Positions 5,822-13,007 of a stretch of DNA of 14,011 bases are shown here, piece after piece. The stretch spans positions 1-14,011 of the forward strand of contig JAFYTB010000220.1 in the NCBI GenBank assembly GCA_017559045.1, given 5' to 3'. Made by a program: the position numbers and the translations under genes. The notes beneath the pieces are model-generated. The model ran no database searches. It had not been told where the DNA came from and saw only the letters and a program-made list of their open reading frames with translations. This DNA is from Eggerthellaceae bacterium. Lineage in GTDB: Bacteria; Actinomycetota; Coriobacteriia; Coriobacteriales; Eggerthellaceae. The number at the start of each line of letters is the position of its first letter. Positions within the stretch are counted from its first letter, which is position 1.

Positions 5822-6130
5822 GTGGCTAATCAGAAGATTCGCATCCGACTCAAGGGATACGATCATGAGGCAGTGGACCAGTCCACCAAGCTCATCGTCG
5901 ATACCGCCCAGAAGACGGGTGCCAAGGTTTCCGGTCCCATCCCGCTGCCGACGGAGCGCAACCTGTACTGCGTCATCCGTTCGCCGCATGTCAACAAGGA
6001 TTCGCGTGAGCAGTTCGAGATGCGCACCCACAAGCGCCTCGTCGACATCCTTGAGCCGACTTCTAACACTGTCGACTCTCTGATGCGTCTCGATCTCCCT
6101 GCTGGCGTCGACATCGAGATTAAGCTGTAA
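5822..6130 (+). CDS. rpsJ: 30S ribosomal protein S10
   Basis: S10 belongs to the 30S head and, as NusE, joins NusB in transcription antitermination complexes. The product is 102 residues, the standard length, with the typical opening NQKIRIRLKGYDHEAVD, the exposed loop GPIPLPTERN, and the late LVDILEPTSNTVDSLMRLDLP. The start is GTG at 5822, supported by GGAGG (5809-5813) eight bases upstream and by the conserved N-terminus; no ATG fits. It normally opens the separate S10 operon, but here lies 35 bp after fusA with no visible promoter or terminator between, so the two clusters are probably co-transcribed. Confidence 0.97.
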   Translation: MANQKIRIRLKGYDHEAVDQSTKLIVDTAQKTGAKVSGPIPLPTERNLYCVIRSPHVNKDSREQFEMRTHKRLVDILEPTSNTVDSLMRLDLPAGVDIEIKL

Positions 6131-6144
6131 GGGGGTTATGCACA

Positions 6145-6765
6145 ATGATTAACGCTATTTATGGCAAGAAGATCGGCATGACCCAGATCTTCGCTGAGGG
6201 CGACGTTGTCGTCCCCGTGACCGTCATCCAGGCTGAGCCGAACAAGGTCTGCCAGGTCAAGACCGTCGCTACCGACGGCTACGAGGCAGTTCAGCTGGGC
6301 TTCGGCGCTATCAAGCCGAAGAAGGTCAACAAGCCCATGGCTGGCCATTTCGCCAAGCAGGGCACTGAGCCGGTTCGCTACCTGCGCGAGGTCCGCGTCG
6401 AGAACGCTTCCGAGTACAAGGTTGGCGACCTGCACACCGTCGCCGCTTTCGCTGACGTGAAGAAGGTTGACGTTCAGGGCACCTCTAAGGGTAAGGGCTT
6501 CGCTGGCGTTATGAAGCGCTACGGCTTCGGCGGCGGCCCTGGCTACCATGGCTCTCACTTCCACCGCGCTCCGGGTTCCATTGGCCAGTGCGCCACCCCG
6601 TCCCGCGTGTTCAAGGGCGTCCGCCTTCCGGGCCACATGGGCTGCGACACCGTCACCGTGCGCAATCTTGAGATCGTGCGCATCGACGAGGAGCAGAACC
6701 TCATCCTGGTCAAGGGTGCTGTGCCCGGCGGTAAGAACGCAATCGTGCGCGTTCGCATGGCTTAA
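6145..6765 (+). CDS. rplC: 50S ribosomal protein L3
   Basis: L3 is an early 50S assembly protein with an extension reaching towards the peptidyl transferase centre. The 206-residue product shows the family opening GKKIGMTQIF, the central TSKGKGFAGVMKRYGF, and the conserved HFHRAPGSIGQ region containing the Gln methylated in some bacteria (GSIGQ). The end, AVPGGKNAIVRVR, is also typical. ATG 6145 follows rpsJ by 14 bp, with AAGGGGG (about 6128-6134) overlapping the rpsJ stop codon as ribosome binding site. Gene order rpsJ-rplC-rplD-rplW is the usual one. Confidence 0.97.
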   Translation: MINAIYGKKIGMTQIFAEGDVVVPVTVIQAEPNKVCQVKTVATDGYEAVQLGFGAIKPKKVNKPMAGHFAKQGTEPVRYLREVRVENASEYKVGDLHTVAAFADVKKVDVQGTSKGKGFAGVMKRYGFGGGPGYHGSHFHRAPGSIGQCATPSRVFKGVRLPGHMGCDTVTVRNLEIVRIDEEQNLILVKGAVPGGKNAIVRVRMA

Positions 6766-6796
6766 TTGAGAAACGAAGCAAGGAGCTGCTAATACT

Positions 6797-7423
6797 ATGG
6801 CAACGATTGAGATTAAGGACGTGAAGGGTGGCGAGGCCGCAACGGTCGAGCTCAACCCCTCCGTGTACGGCATTGAGCCGAACATTCACGTCATGCACCA
6901 CGTCGTCCGTGCGCAGCGCGCAGCGTGGCGTCAGGGTACGCATGACACTCTGACCCGTGGCATGGTCCGCGGCGGCGGCAAGAAGCCGTGGCGCCAGAAG
7001 GGCACCGGCCGCGCTCGTCAGGGTACGATCCGTGCTCCGCACTGGGTCGGCGGCGGCGTCGTCTTTGGCCCGCATCCTCGTTCCTACGAGATGAAGGTCA
7101 ACAAGAAGGAGATCAAGCTCGCTATGCGCAGCGCACTCTCCGCTAAGCTTGCTGACGGCGAGCTCATCGTCGTGAAGGACTTCGGCTTCGAGAAGCCGTC
7201 CACCAAGCAGGCTGTCGCTGCTCTCAAGGCCCTGGGCCTCGAGGACAAGCGCGTCACGCTCGTCATCGGCAACGAGGACGTCGAGACCTTCCTGTCCTTC
7301 CGCAACCTGAACAAGGTCAACATTGTCCCGGTTGGCGACATCAACGCCTACGAGCTCATCGACAACAAGGCGCTCGTTATCGTCGACACCTGCCTGGCTC
7401 GCATTGAGGAGGTGCTTGCATAA
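6797..7423 (+). CDS. rplD: 50S ribosomal protein L4
   Basis: L4 has a globular domain on the 23S rRNA surface and an extended loop lining the exit tunnel. The product is 208 residues. The loop region is recognisable as GGGKKPWRQKGTGRARQGTI, within which macrolide-resistance changes are found in other bacteria; it looks wild type. In E. coli L4 also represses its own S10 operon through the rpsJ leader. Here only a 35-bp gap precedes rpsJ, leaving no room for an equivalent leader. AGGAG (6781-6785) is 11 bases from the ATG. The stop codon overlaps the rplW start by one base (TAATG), indicating translational coupling. Confidence 0.97.
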   Translation: MATIEIKDVKGGEAATVELNPSVYGIEPNIHVMHHVVRAQRAAWRQGTHDTLTRGMVRGGGKKPWRQKGTGRARQGTIRAPHWVGGGVVFGPHPRSYEMKVNKKEIKLAMRSALSAKLADGELIVVKDFGFEKPSTKQAVAALKALGLEDKRVTLVIGNEDVETFLSFRNLNKVNIVPVGDINAYELIDNKALVIVDTCLARIEEVLA

Positions 7424-7707
7424 TGAAGGATCCCCGCGAGGTCATCATCCGCCCCATCATCACCGAGCACAGCTACGACATGATGGAGAAGAACACCTAC
7501 ACCTTCGAGGTCGCTAAGGATTCCAACAAGGTTGAGATCCGTCAGGCTATCGAGGCTATCTTCGGTGTGAAGGTCGCTAAGGTTAACACCCTCAACGTTA
7601 AGGCTAAGCCGAAGCAGATGCGTGGTCACTTTGGTAAGACCCGTACCTGGAAGAAGGCTATGGTTACCCTGGCCGAGGGTGAGACGATCGAGCTGTTCAA
7701 CGCCTAG
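7423..7707 (+). CDS. rplW: 50S ribosomal protein L23
   Basis: L23 lies at the polypeptide exit and is the docking site for trigger factor and the signal recognition particle. The 94-residue product has the standard length and landmarks: REVIIRPIITEHS near the start, the NTYTFEV strand, NKVEIRQAIE, and VNTLNVKAKPK followed by the GKTRTWKKAMVTL end. It overlaps the rplD stop by one base and relies on coupling. In most bacteria rplB (L2) follows directly; here a strong intrinsic terminator begins 29 bases after the stop, so the S10-type cluster ends at this gene. The next gene encodes a trigger-factor-like chaperone. Confidence 0.97.
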   Translation: MKDPREVIIRPIITEHSYDMMEKNTYTFEVAKDSNKVEIRQAIEAIFGVKVAKVNTLNVKAKPKQMRGHFGKTRTWKKAMVTLAEGETIELFNA

Positions 7708-7736
7708 TTGAAATTCGATCGAATTACGATCTAAGG

Positions 7737-7762
7737 AAAACGCCCCTTACGAGGGGCGTTTT
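7737..7762 (+). terminator. Intrinsic terminator ending the rpsL-rplW operon
   Basis: AAAACGCCCC (7737-7746) and GGGGCGTTTT (7753-7762) form a perfect 10-bp stem with loop TTACGA, continuing into CTTGTTT. The GC core flanked by A- and T-runs makes it a classical Rho-independent terminator, potentially usable in both directions. It isolates the ribosomal genes from the downstream chaperone gene. Confidence 0.95.
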
Positions 7763-7796
7763 CTTGTTTGCAGGCGTTTTCTCCGTGCGGTAGGGG

Positions 7797-7802
7797 TACA
7801 AT
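7797..7802 (+). promoter_or_regulatory. Candidate -10 element for the trigger-factor-like gene
   Basis: TACAAT (7797-7802) matches five of six -10 consensus bases and sits about 65 bp before the start codon and 35 bp after the terminator. No good -35 is found at the right distance, so this is a tentative call supported mainly by the need for a promoter after the terminator. Confidence 0.4.
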
Positions 7803-7867
7803 ATCGCCGAACTAGACGTAGGAGCCGCTGTTCTTCGCGGTCCCGCCAATTTAGAAGGAGAAAACCC

Positions 7868-9172
7868 ATGAAGGTTACCCTTAAGAAGATGGGCGCCGAT
7901 AAGGTGCATCTCGACTGCGTCGCAACCCCCGCAGAGGTCAATAACGTCCTGCACACGGCACAGCTTGGTTTCGCTCAGAACATGGGCCTGCGTCCTGAAG
8001 AGGGCAAGACCATCGCTCAGGTTGCTCACGAGAAGATGGGCATCAAGAACCTCGACTCCATCGTTGAGGCTGAGGCAATCATGCTGCTCGCTCCTTACGC
8101 ACTCGACAAGAAGAACATCGTTCCGCTGGGTCAGCCCACTCCCGAGCCGAAGGAAGCTCTCAAGCGTGACCGCGAGTTTAAGTTCGCCATGGAAGTCACC
8201 CTCAAGCCCGAGTACGAGCTCACCTCTTACGAGCCCGTTGAGATCACCCTTCCCAGGTACGAGTTTGACGAGTCCCTGGTTCAGGCTGAGCTCGACAAGA
8301 TGGCCGAGAACTATTCCTCTTATGTGAAGATCGAGGACAAGGCTCTCGAGTCTGGCGACGCTTGCCTGATCGCCATCGAGGCTTTCGAAAACGGCGTGCG
8401 TAACAGCGGTCTTTCCACTGAGGGTCGTACCTATCTGACCGGTGCTGGCTACATGCCCGAGGGTTTTGACTCTCAGGTTATCGGCATGAAGCCGGGCGAG
8501 ACCAAGACCTTCACCTTCGAGGGCCCCAGCTTCGACGACGACTTCAACCCCACCACCACTACCGTTGAGTGCACCGTCACCTTCAAGGAGATCCAGGCTG
8601 CCAAGAAGCCCGAGATCAACGACGAGTGGGTTAAGGCCAACATGCCTTGGTATCCCAGCTTCGAGACCCTGAAGGAAGACCTCCGTCGTGGCATCGAGCG
8701 TGGCTATCGCGCCGAGTACGACAACTTCGCTCGCAACACCGCTGCAGCTGCTCTTTCCAAGCGCTTCCAGGGCAAGATTGCTGACGAGGCCTACGAGCAG
8801 ACCCGCAACATCATCATCGAGAACATGCGCCGCGGCGTTCAGCAGCAGGGCCTGGAGTGGGATAAGTTCATCGAGCAGAACGGTGGCGAGCAGCAGTTCG
8901 GCATGATGCTCATGATGCAGACCCGCGAGACGCTGGTGCAGGGCTTTGCTCTCGACGCTATCTATCGTCACGCAAAGCTTTCCGTCACCGATCAGGACAT
9001 CGATGACGCATGCCTGTCCCTGAACCCGCAGATGAACCCGAAGCAGATGCGCAAGCAGTTCGAGGACATGGGTTCTGGCTTTGCTCTGCGTGAGTCCGCT
9101 GAGCGTATGAAGGCCAACAAGTGGCTGGTTGAGAACGCCATCATCACCTACGTTGACAAGAACGAGCAGTAA
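7868..9172 (+). CDS. tig: Trigger-factor-like ribosome-associated chaperone
   Basis: The 434-residue protein has the overall build of trigger factor, the chaperone and peptidyl-prolyl isomerase that meets nascent chains at the ribosome exit. An N-terminal domain (about 1-130) runs into VTLKPEYELTSYEPVEI, matching the family's Y-P-E-V-E-L linker. A FKBP-like domain follows (about 160-245, with YMPEGFDSQVIGMKPGE), then a helical C-terminal region. The ribosome-docking signature GFRKGKVP is not present: the aligned segment reads GLRPEEGKT (40-48). ATG 7868 is well supported by AGAAGGAG (7853-7860), seven bases upstream. tig usually precedes clpP-clpX; here it stands alone after rplW. It could be the only trigger factor of the organism, or a diverged paralogue. 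Confidence 0.85.
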   Translation: MKVTLKKMGADKVHLDCVATPAEVNNVLHTAQLGFAQNMGLRPEEGKTIAQVAHEKMGIKNLDSIVEAEAIMLLAPYALDKKNIVPLGQPTPEPKEALKRDREFKFAMEVTLKPEYELTSYEPVEITLPRYEFDESLVQAELDKMAENYSSYVKIEDKALESGDACLIAIEAFENGVRNSGLSTEGRTYLTGAGYMPEGFDSQVIGMKPGETKTFTFEGPSFDDDFNPTTTTVECTVTFKEIQAAKKPEINDEWVKANMPWYPSFETLKEDLRRGIERGYRAEYDNFARNTAAAALSKRFQGKIADEAYEQTRNIIIENMRRGVQQQGLEWDKFIEQNGGEQQFGMMLMMQTRETLVQGFALDAIYRHAKLSVTDQDIDDACLSLNPQMNPKQMRKQFEDMGSGFALRESAERMKANKWLVENAIITYVDKNEQ

Positions 9173-9198
9173 TAACTACTGCTTGCGAATGTTCGCTC

Positions 9199-9230
9199 CG
9201 AGAGCCGGCCGTTGTGTCGGCTCTCGTTCT
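9199..9230 (+). terminator. Probable terminator after the chaperone gene
   Basis: CGAGAGCCG (9199-9207) pairs perfectly over nine bases with CGGCTCTCG (9218-9226) around a 10-nt loop and is followed by TTCT. The T-run is short, so termination may be partial. It starts 26 bases after the chaperone stop codon and abuts the next gene's -10 element. Confidence 0.7.
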
Positions 9231-9235
9231 ATAAT
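9230..9235 (+). promoter_or_regulatory. Candidate -10 element for the lipid kinase gene
   Basis: TATAAT (9230-9235) is a perfect -10 consensus, 50 bases before the start codon. The region where a -35 should lie (about 9207-9212) is occupied by the loop of the preceding hairpin and has no consensus match. The promoter and the terminator stem therefore share DNA. Confidence 0.5.
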
Positions 9236-9285
9236 GGCAAAGGTTTTACAGCGAATGTTGACCTGACAGATGAAGGAGACCGTTC

Positions 9286-10251
9286 ATGCCGGCCAATCTC
9301 GGCTCTATCTTGCTTATCGCGAATCCGACTTCTCAGAACGGACGTGGCGAACAGGCGGCGAATCGCGCCTATGAGTTGCTGTGCGCTCGCTTTGGCGAAG
9401 AGATGGTGCAGATGGTTCTCACCGAGTACGCGCGTCATGCGGTTGAGATCGCTGCTGGTGCCGAGGGGTATCAGACGGTGGTTGCGCTGGGCGGCGACGG
9501 TTTGATCCACGAGGTTGCCAACGGCCTCATGCGTATTGAGGAAAGCAAGCGTCCCGCGCTCGGTCTCATTCCTGCAGGCTCCGGCAACGATTACGGTTTG
9601 TCCTTGGGTATTTCCTCGAAGGTGGAGCGTGCTGTTGAGCAGTTGGCTTCTTCTTCTGAGATGCTCGTTGATGTGGGCATGGTCAACGACGAATTTTTCC
9701 TCGAGACGCTTTCCTTTGGTCTCGATGCCGCCATTGCCGCTGACACGGTTGAGCGCCGTAAGCGCACGGGCCGTACGGGTACGTTGATGTATTTCGAGGC
9801 AGGCCTTGACCAGATGCTGCATCACCTCGATGTGTATCCGTATCGCATGACCATCGATGGCGCCCAGGTTCACGAGGGCGAGATGTATCTGCTTGCTGTG
9901 CAGAACGGCCAGACCTATGGCGGACACTTCAAGGTGTGCCCGCAGGCCTTCCTGAACGACGGCATCTTCGATATTTGCGTTGCCCATCCGCCTCTGAATG
10001 CGCTTTCTGCGTCGTTTATCTTCGCGTTGGCGAAGGAAGGCTTCCATAAGCGCTTCAAGCAGGTTGAGTTTACGAAGGCGCGCTCGCTGGTCGTTGAGTT
10101 TGACAGGCCGGTGCCTGCGCAGGTCGATGGCGAGCAGATCGAGGGCAGCCGCTTTGAGGTGAGCCTGATTCCGCAAACGCTGCGTGTTCTGGCCGCTTCT
10201 TCTCATAGCTTTGCAAAGTCGGAAGTAGACGGTTATGTGCGCATCTCGTAA
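9286..10251 (+). CDS. Diacylglycerol kinase family lipid kinase (YegS/DgkB-like)
   Basis: The 321-residue protein belongs to the DAGK_cat family of soluble lipid kinases, which phosphorylate diacylglycerol or related lipids with ATP at the membrane surface. The catalytic domain shows the N-terminal ANPTSQNGRG nucleotide loop (12-21), the GGDG motif (69-72) with EVANG (76-80), and PAGSGND (96-102). The C-terminal beta-rich domain contains NGQTYGG and DGIFDIC. There is no transmembrane segment, so this is not the DgkA type. The likely role is recycling diacylglycerol into phospholipid synthesis, but substrate cannot be read from sequence; sphingosine-type kinases share the fold. ATG 9286 has AAGGAG (9273-9278) seven bases upstream. 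Its end overlaps the next gene's start by 17 bases. Confidence 0.88.
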   Translation: MPANLGSILLIANPTSQNGRGEQAANRAYELLCARFGEEMVQMVLTEYARHAVEIAAGAEGYQTVVALGGDGLIHEVANGLMRIEESKRPALGLIPAGSGNDYGLSLGISSKVERAVEQLASSSEMLVDVGMVNDEFFLETLSFGLDAAIAADTVERRKRTGRTGTLMYFEAGLDQMLHHLDVYPYRMTIDGAQVHEGEMYLLAVQNGQTYGGHFKVCPQAFLNDGIFDICVAHPPLNALSASFIFALAKEGFHKRFKQVEFTKARSLVVEFDRPVPAQVDGEQIEGSRFEVSLIPQTLRVLAASSHSFAKSEVDGYVRIS

Positions 10252-12394
10252 CGACGCTCGTTCTGACAAGCCGAAGGTGGGGGCGCCTGTTGGCGCGCGT
10301 ACTTCTAAGCCGAAGGTGGGGACGTCCGCTGGCGCGCGCTCTTCGAAGCCGAAGGGTGGAGGAGCTGGCGCCGCCAAGTCTGGGAGCGAAGGGGCTGGCA
10401 AGCAACGGACTTCTAATCCGTGGGGTGCGAAGCAGTCTAAGGGCGCTGGAAAACCTGCTGCAGGGAAGAACTTTGACGCGAAGAAACCTGCGGAGGGGAA
10501 GAAGCCTGCTGGTTCGAACGCCGCGCCTAAGAAGCCTGCCGCGCCGCACAAACCCGCTGCAACCCGTAAATCTGCCGTGCCGCGCCGATCCGAGGCCGAG
10601 TTCCTTCCTATGACGAAGGAGGCCGCCGCCGCTCGCGGATGGGATCAGGTCGATTTCGTCTACGTGTCTGGCGATGCCTACGTCGATCATCCTTCTTTCG
10701 GTCACGCCGTCATCACGCGTCTGCTTGAGTCTCATGGCTACAGCGTGGGCATCATTGCGCAGCCCGACTGGAATGACCCGAATAGCATCGCCGTTTTCGG
10801 TGAGCCGCGCCTTGCGTTTCTTGTTTCCGCGGGCAATATGGATTCCATGGTCAATCACTACACGGTGGCTAAGAAGCGCCGCCACAGTGATGCCTATTCT
10901 CCCGGTGGACAGGGTGGGCTGAGGCCCGACCGTGCTGCCGTGGTTTATTCCAGCTTGATTCGTCGCACCTTCAAGAAGACGCCGATTGTCCTTGGTGGTA
11001 TCGAGGCGAGCCTGCGCCGTATGGCTCATTACGATTACTGGACCGACAAGCTGCGTCGTTCGGCTCTCATGGATTGTGGCGCCGATCTGATTTCGTACGG
11101 CATGGGCGAGCGCTCCATCGTCGACATCGCTGATGCGTTGGCGAGTGGTCTTTCTGCGGCTGACCTCACCTTCATTCCCGGTACGGTCTACAAGACGAAG
11201 AGCCTCGAGCATGTCTATGACTACGAGCTTCTTCCTTCGTGGGACGAGATCAGTGCCGACAAGATGGCCTTTGCGCGTTCGTTTGCCGTGCAGTATCGCA
11301 ACGGTGACGCTCTGACGGGGAAGTGCTTGGTCGAGCCCTATTCGGCAACCGAGTTCGTCGTTCAAAATCCGCCCGCTGCACCGCTCACGACGTCTGAGCT
11401 TGATGCGGTGTATCGACTTCCCTTCGCGCGTGCATGGCATCCTTCCTATGACGAGGCGGGTGGTATTCCGGCGCTTTCCGAGGTGAAGTTCAGCCTAACG
11501 AGCTCGCGCGGTTGTTTCGGTGAGTGCAACTTCTGCGCGCTCACCTTCCATCAGGGTCGCGTTATCCAGTCTCGCAGTCATGAGTCGCTGGTCGATGAGG
11601 CTCAGATTTTGACGAAGGACCCTGAGTTCAAGGGCTATATCCACGACGTCGGCGGTCCGACGGCGAACTTCCGCATTCCCTCGTGCAAGAAGCAGCTTGA
11701 TCACGGCGTGTGCGCCCACAAGCGCTGCCTGTGGCCGAAGCCTTGCCGACAGATGAAGGTTGATCATCGCGACTACGTGGAGCTGCTGCGCAAGCTGCGC
11801 GCGCTTCCCGGTGTCAAGAAGGTCTTCGTGCGTTCGGGTATTCGCTTCGACTACCTCATGGCTGATCGCGACAGGACGTTTCTGCGTGAGCTGTGCGAGC
11901 ACCATGTGAGCGGCCAGCTGAAGGTTGCGCCCGAGCATGTCTCCGATGCGGTGCTCAATGCGATGGGAAAACCTGCGGGCAAGGTGTATCGCGAGTTTGT
12001 GGCTGAATATCGTGCGATGAATGAGAAGCTGGGGAAGGACCAGTATCTGGTGCCGTACCTCATGTCTTCGCATCCGGGCTCGACGCTGACTGAGGCGGTC
12101 GAGCTGGCTGAGTATTGCCGCGACTTGGGGTACATGCCTGAGCAGGTGCAGGATGTCTATCCCACGCCGTCGACGGTTTCCACATGCATGTATTACACGG
12201 GCGTTGATCCGCTGAGCATGGAGCCGGTCTATGTGCCGAAGTCGCCGCATGAGAAGGCTTTGCAGCGTGCGCTCATTCAGTATCGCGATCCGAAGAATCG
12301 CGATCTGGTGATTGAGGCTCTGCGCAAGGCCGGTCGCGAAGACCTCATCGGCCACGACGAGAAGTGCTTGGTTCGCCCGGTAAGGAAGCGTTAA
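10235..12394 (+). CDS. ygiQ: YgiQ family radical SAM protein with basic N-terminal tail
   Basis: A 719-residue member of the YgiQ (UPF0313-type) radical SAM family, whose reaction is unknown. The conserved part starts with FLPMTKEAAAARGWDQ at 123 and DAYVDHPSFGHAVI. The radical SAM cluster motif is CFGECNFC (Cys427, 431, 434), followed by a second cysteine group (Cys484, 493, 498, 504) that may hold another metal site. The first 115 residues are an extra Lys/Ala/Pro/Gly-rich tail, probably disordered, beginning with three 13-residue repeats. ATG 10235 lies within the lipid kinase gene and has GGAAG nine bases upstream. An internal ATG before TKEAAA lacks a ribosome binding site and would cut into the conserved region, so the tail is probably translated. 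The 17-bp overlap suggests co-expression with the kinase. Confidence 0.88.
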   Translation: MCASRNDARSDKPKVGAPVGARTSKPKVGTSAGARSSKPKGGGAGAAKSGSEGAGKQRTSNPWGAKQSKGAGKPAAGKNFDAKKPAEGKKPAGSNAAPKKPAAPHKPAATRKSAVPRRSEAEFLPMTKEAAAARGWDQVDFVYVSGDAYVDHPSFGHAVITRLLESHGYSVGIIAQPDWNDPNSIAVFGEPRLAFLVSAGNMDSMVNHYTVAKKRRHSDAYSPGGQGGLRPDRAAVVYSSLIRRTFKKTPIVLGGIEASLRRMAHYDYWTDKLRRSALMDCGADLISYGMGERSIVDIADALASGLSAADLTFIPGTVYKTKSLEHVYDYELLPSWDEISADKMAFARSFAVQYRNGDALTGKCLVEPYSATEFVVQNPPAAPLTTSELDAVYRLPFARAWHPSYDEAGGIPALSEVKFSLTSSRGCFGECNFCALTFHQGRVIQSRSHESLVDEAQILTKDPEFKGYIHDVGGPTANFRIPSCKKQLDHGVCAHKRCLWPKPCRQMKVDHRDYVELLRKLRALPGVKKVFVRSGIRFDYLMADRDRTFLRELCEHHVSGQLKVAPEHVSDAVLNAMGKPAGKVYREFVAEYRAMNEKLGKDQYLVPYLMSSHPGSTLTEAVELAEYCRDLGYMPEQVQDVYPTPSTVSTCMYYTGVDPLSMEPVYVPKSPHEKALQRALIQYRDPKNRDLVIEALRKAGREDLIGHDEKCLVRPVRKR
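10265..10381 (+). repeat. Three 39-bp in-frame repeats in the ygiQ tail
   Basis: Units at 10265-10303, 10304-10342 and 10343-10381 each encode 13 residues of the form (D/S)KPK(V/G)G followed by a variable pair and GAR or GAA. The DNA is strongly conserved in AAGCCGAAGG and in GGCGCGCG of the first two. The period is a multiple of three, so unit gain or loss would keep the frame. The repeats read as an expanding disordered basic linker. Confidence 0.8.
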
Positions 12395-12530
12395 CGCCGT
12401 AACGACGAATTATTGAATTGTCAGTTATATTGCGATGACACCCAGCCGAACGCAGGGTGGACTTTCGCATACCCCGAACTTGTGTTCGATGTTGTACAAT
12501 ACTCAAATCGATAGTTGAAAGGTGGCAATC
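12395..12530. promoter_or_regulatory. Intergenic region with candidate dtd promoter
   Basis: TACAAT (12495-12500) is a good -10 match, with transcription expected near 12507, but no clear -35 lies 16-18 bp upstream. CACCC and GGGTG around 12439-12459 could form a weak 5-bp hairpin after ygiQ, without a T-run. I see no other structure. Confidence 0.35.
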
Positions 12531-12977
12531 GTGCGAGCTTTAGTGCAGCGTGTTTCCGAGGCGAAGGTCGATGTCGACGGGGTAACCGTCGGAAGCATCG
12601 GCAAGGGCTTCCTCGTGCTTCTTGGCGTGGGCCAGAATGATTCCGAAGAGCAGATCGAGAAGCTTTGGGGCAAGATCTCCAAGATGCGAATCTTCGAGGA
12701 TGAAAACCATAAGACCAATCTGTCGCTGACCGACGTGAGCGGTGAGCTGCTGGTGGTTTCCCAGTTCACCCTGTATGCAAATTGCAAGAAGGGCAATCGT
12801 CCTTCCTTTACCGAGGCGGGCGCTCCCGATGAGGCAAACCGCCTGTATGAGCTGTTTGTTGAGCGTGCGCGTCGTGATGTTCCGCGTGTTGAAACCGGCG
12901 TATTCGGCGCCATGATGGATGTGTCGCTTATCAACGATGGTCCGTTCACTATCTGGCTCGATACGGACGCTCTGTAG
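12531..12977 (+). CDS. dtd: D-aminoacyl-tRNA deacylase
   Basis: DTD hydrolyses D-amino acids (and glycine mis-charged on tRNA-Ala) from tRNA, keeping protein synthesis homochiral; it acts as a cytosolic dimer. The protein has the two family signatures, SQFTLYAN (77-84) and the Gly-cisPro motif NDGPFT (135-140), and the usual opening RALVQRVSEAKV. I choose GTG 12531 (148 residues), because the family begins M-R-A-(V/L)-V-Q-R-V and AGGTGG (12520-12525) lies five bases upstream. A GTG at 12522 would sit inside that ribosome binding site. recN follows after 30 bp with no terminator between, so the two are likely co-transcribed. Confidence 0.94.
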   Translation: MRALVQRVSEAKVDVDGVTVGSIGKGFLVLLGVGQNDSEEQIEKLWGKISKMRIFEDENHKTNLSLTDVSGELLVVSQFTLYANCKKGNRPSFTEAGAPDEANRLYELFVERARRDVPRVETGVFGAMMDVSLINDGPFTIWLDTDAL

Positions 12978-13007
12978 TTTTCAGTTGCTGGTCGAAGGGA
13001 TGCGGCA

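Noticed and set aside
9229..11440. Long minus-strand frames opposite the lipid kinase and ygiQ genes
   Set aside because: Their products are Arg/Leu/His-rich antisense sequence with no recognisable domain, fully opposite two well-supported genes.
12522..12530. Earlier GTG start for dtd, adding three residues
   Set aside because: The codon lies within the AGGTGG ribosome binding site that serves GTG 12531, and the family N-terminus begins at the later codon.
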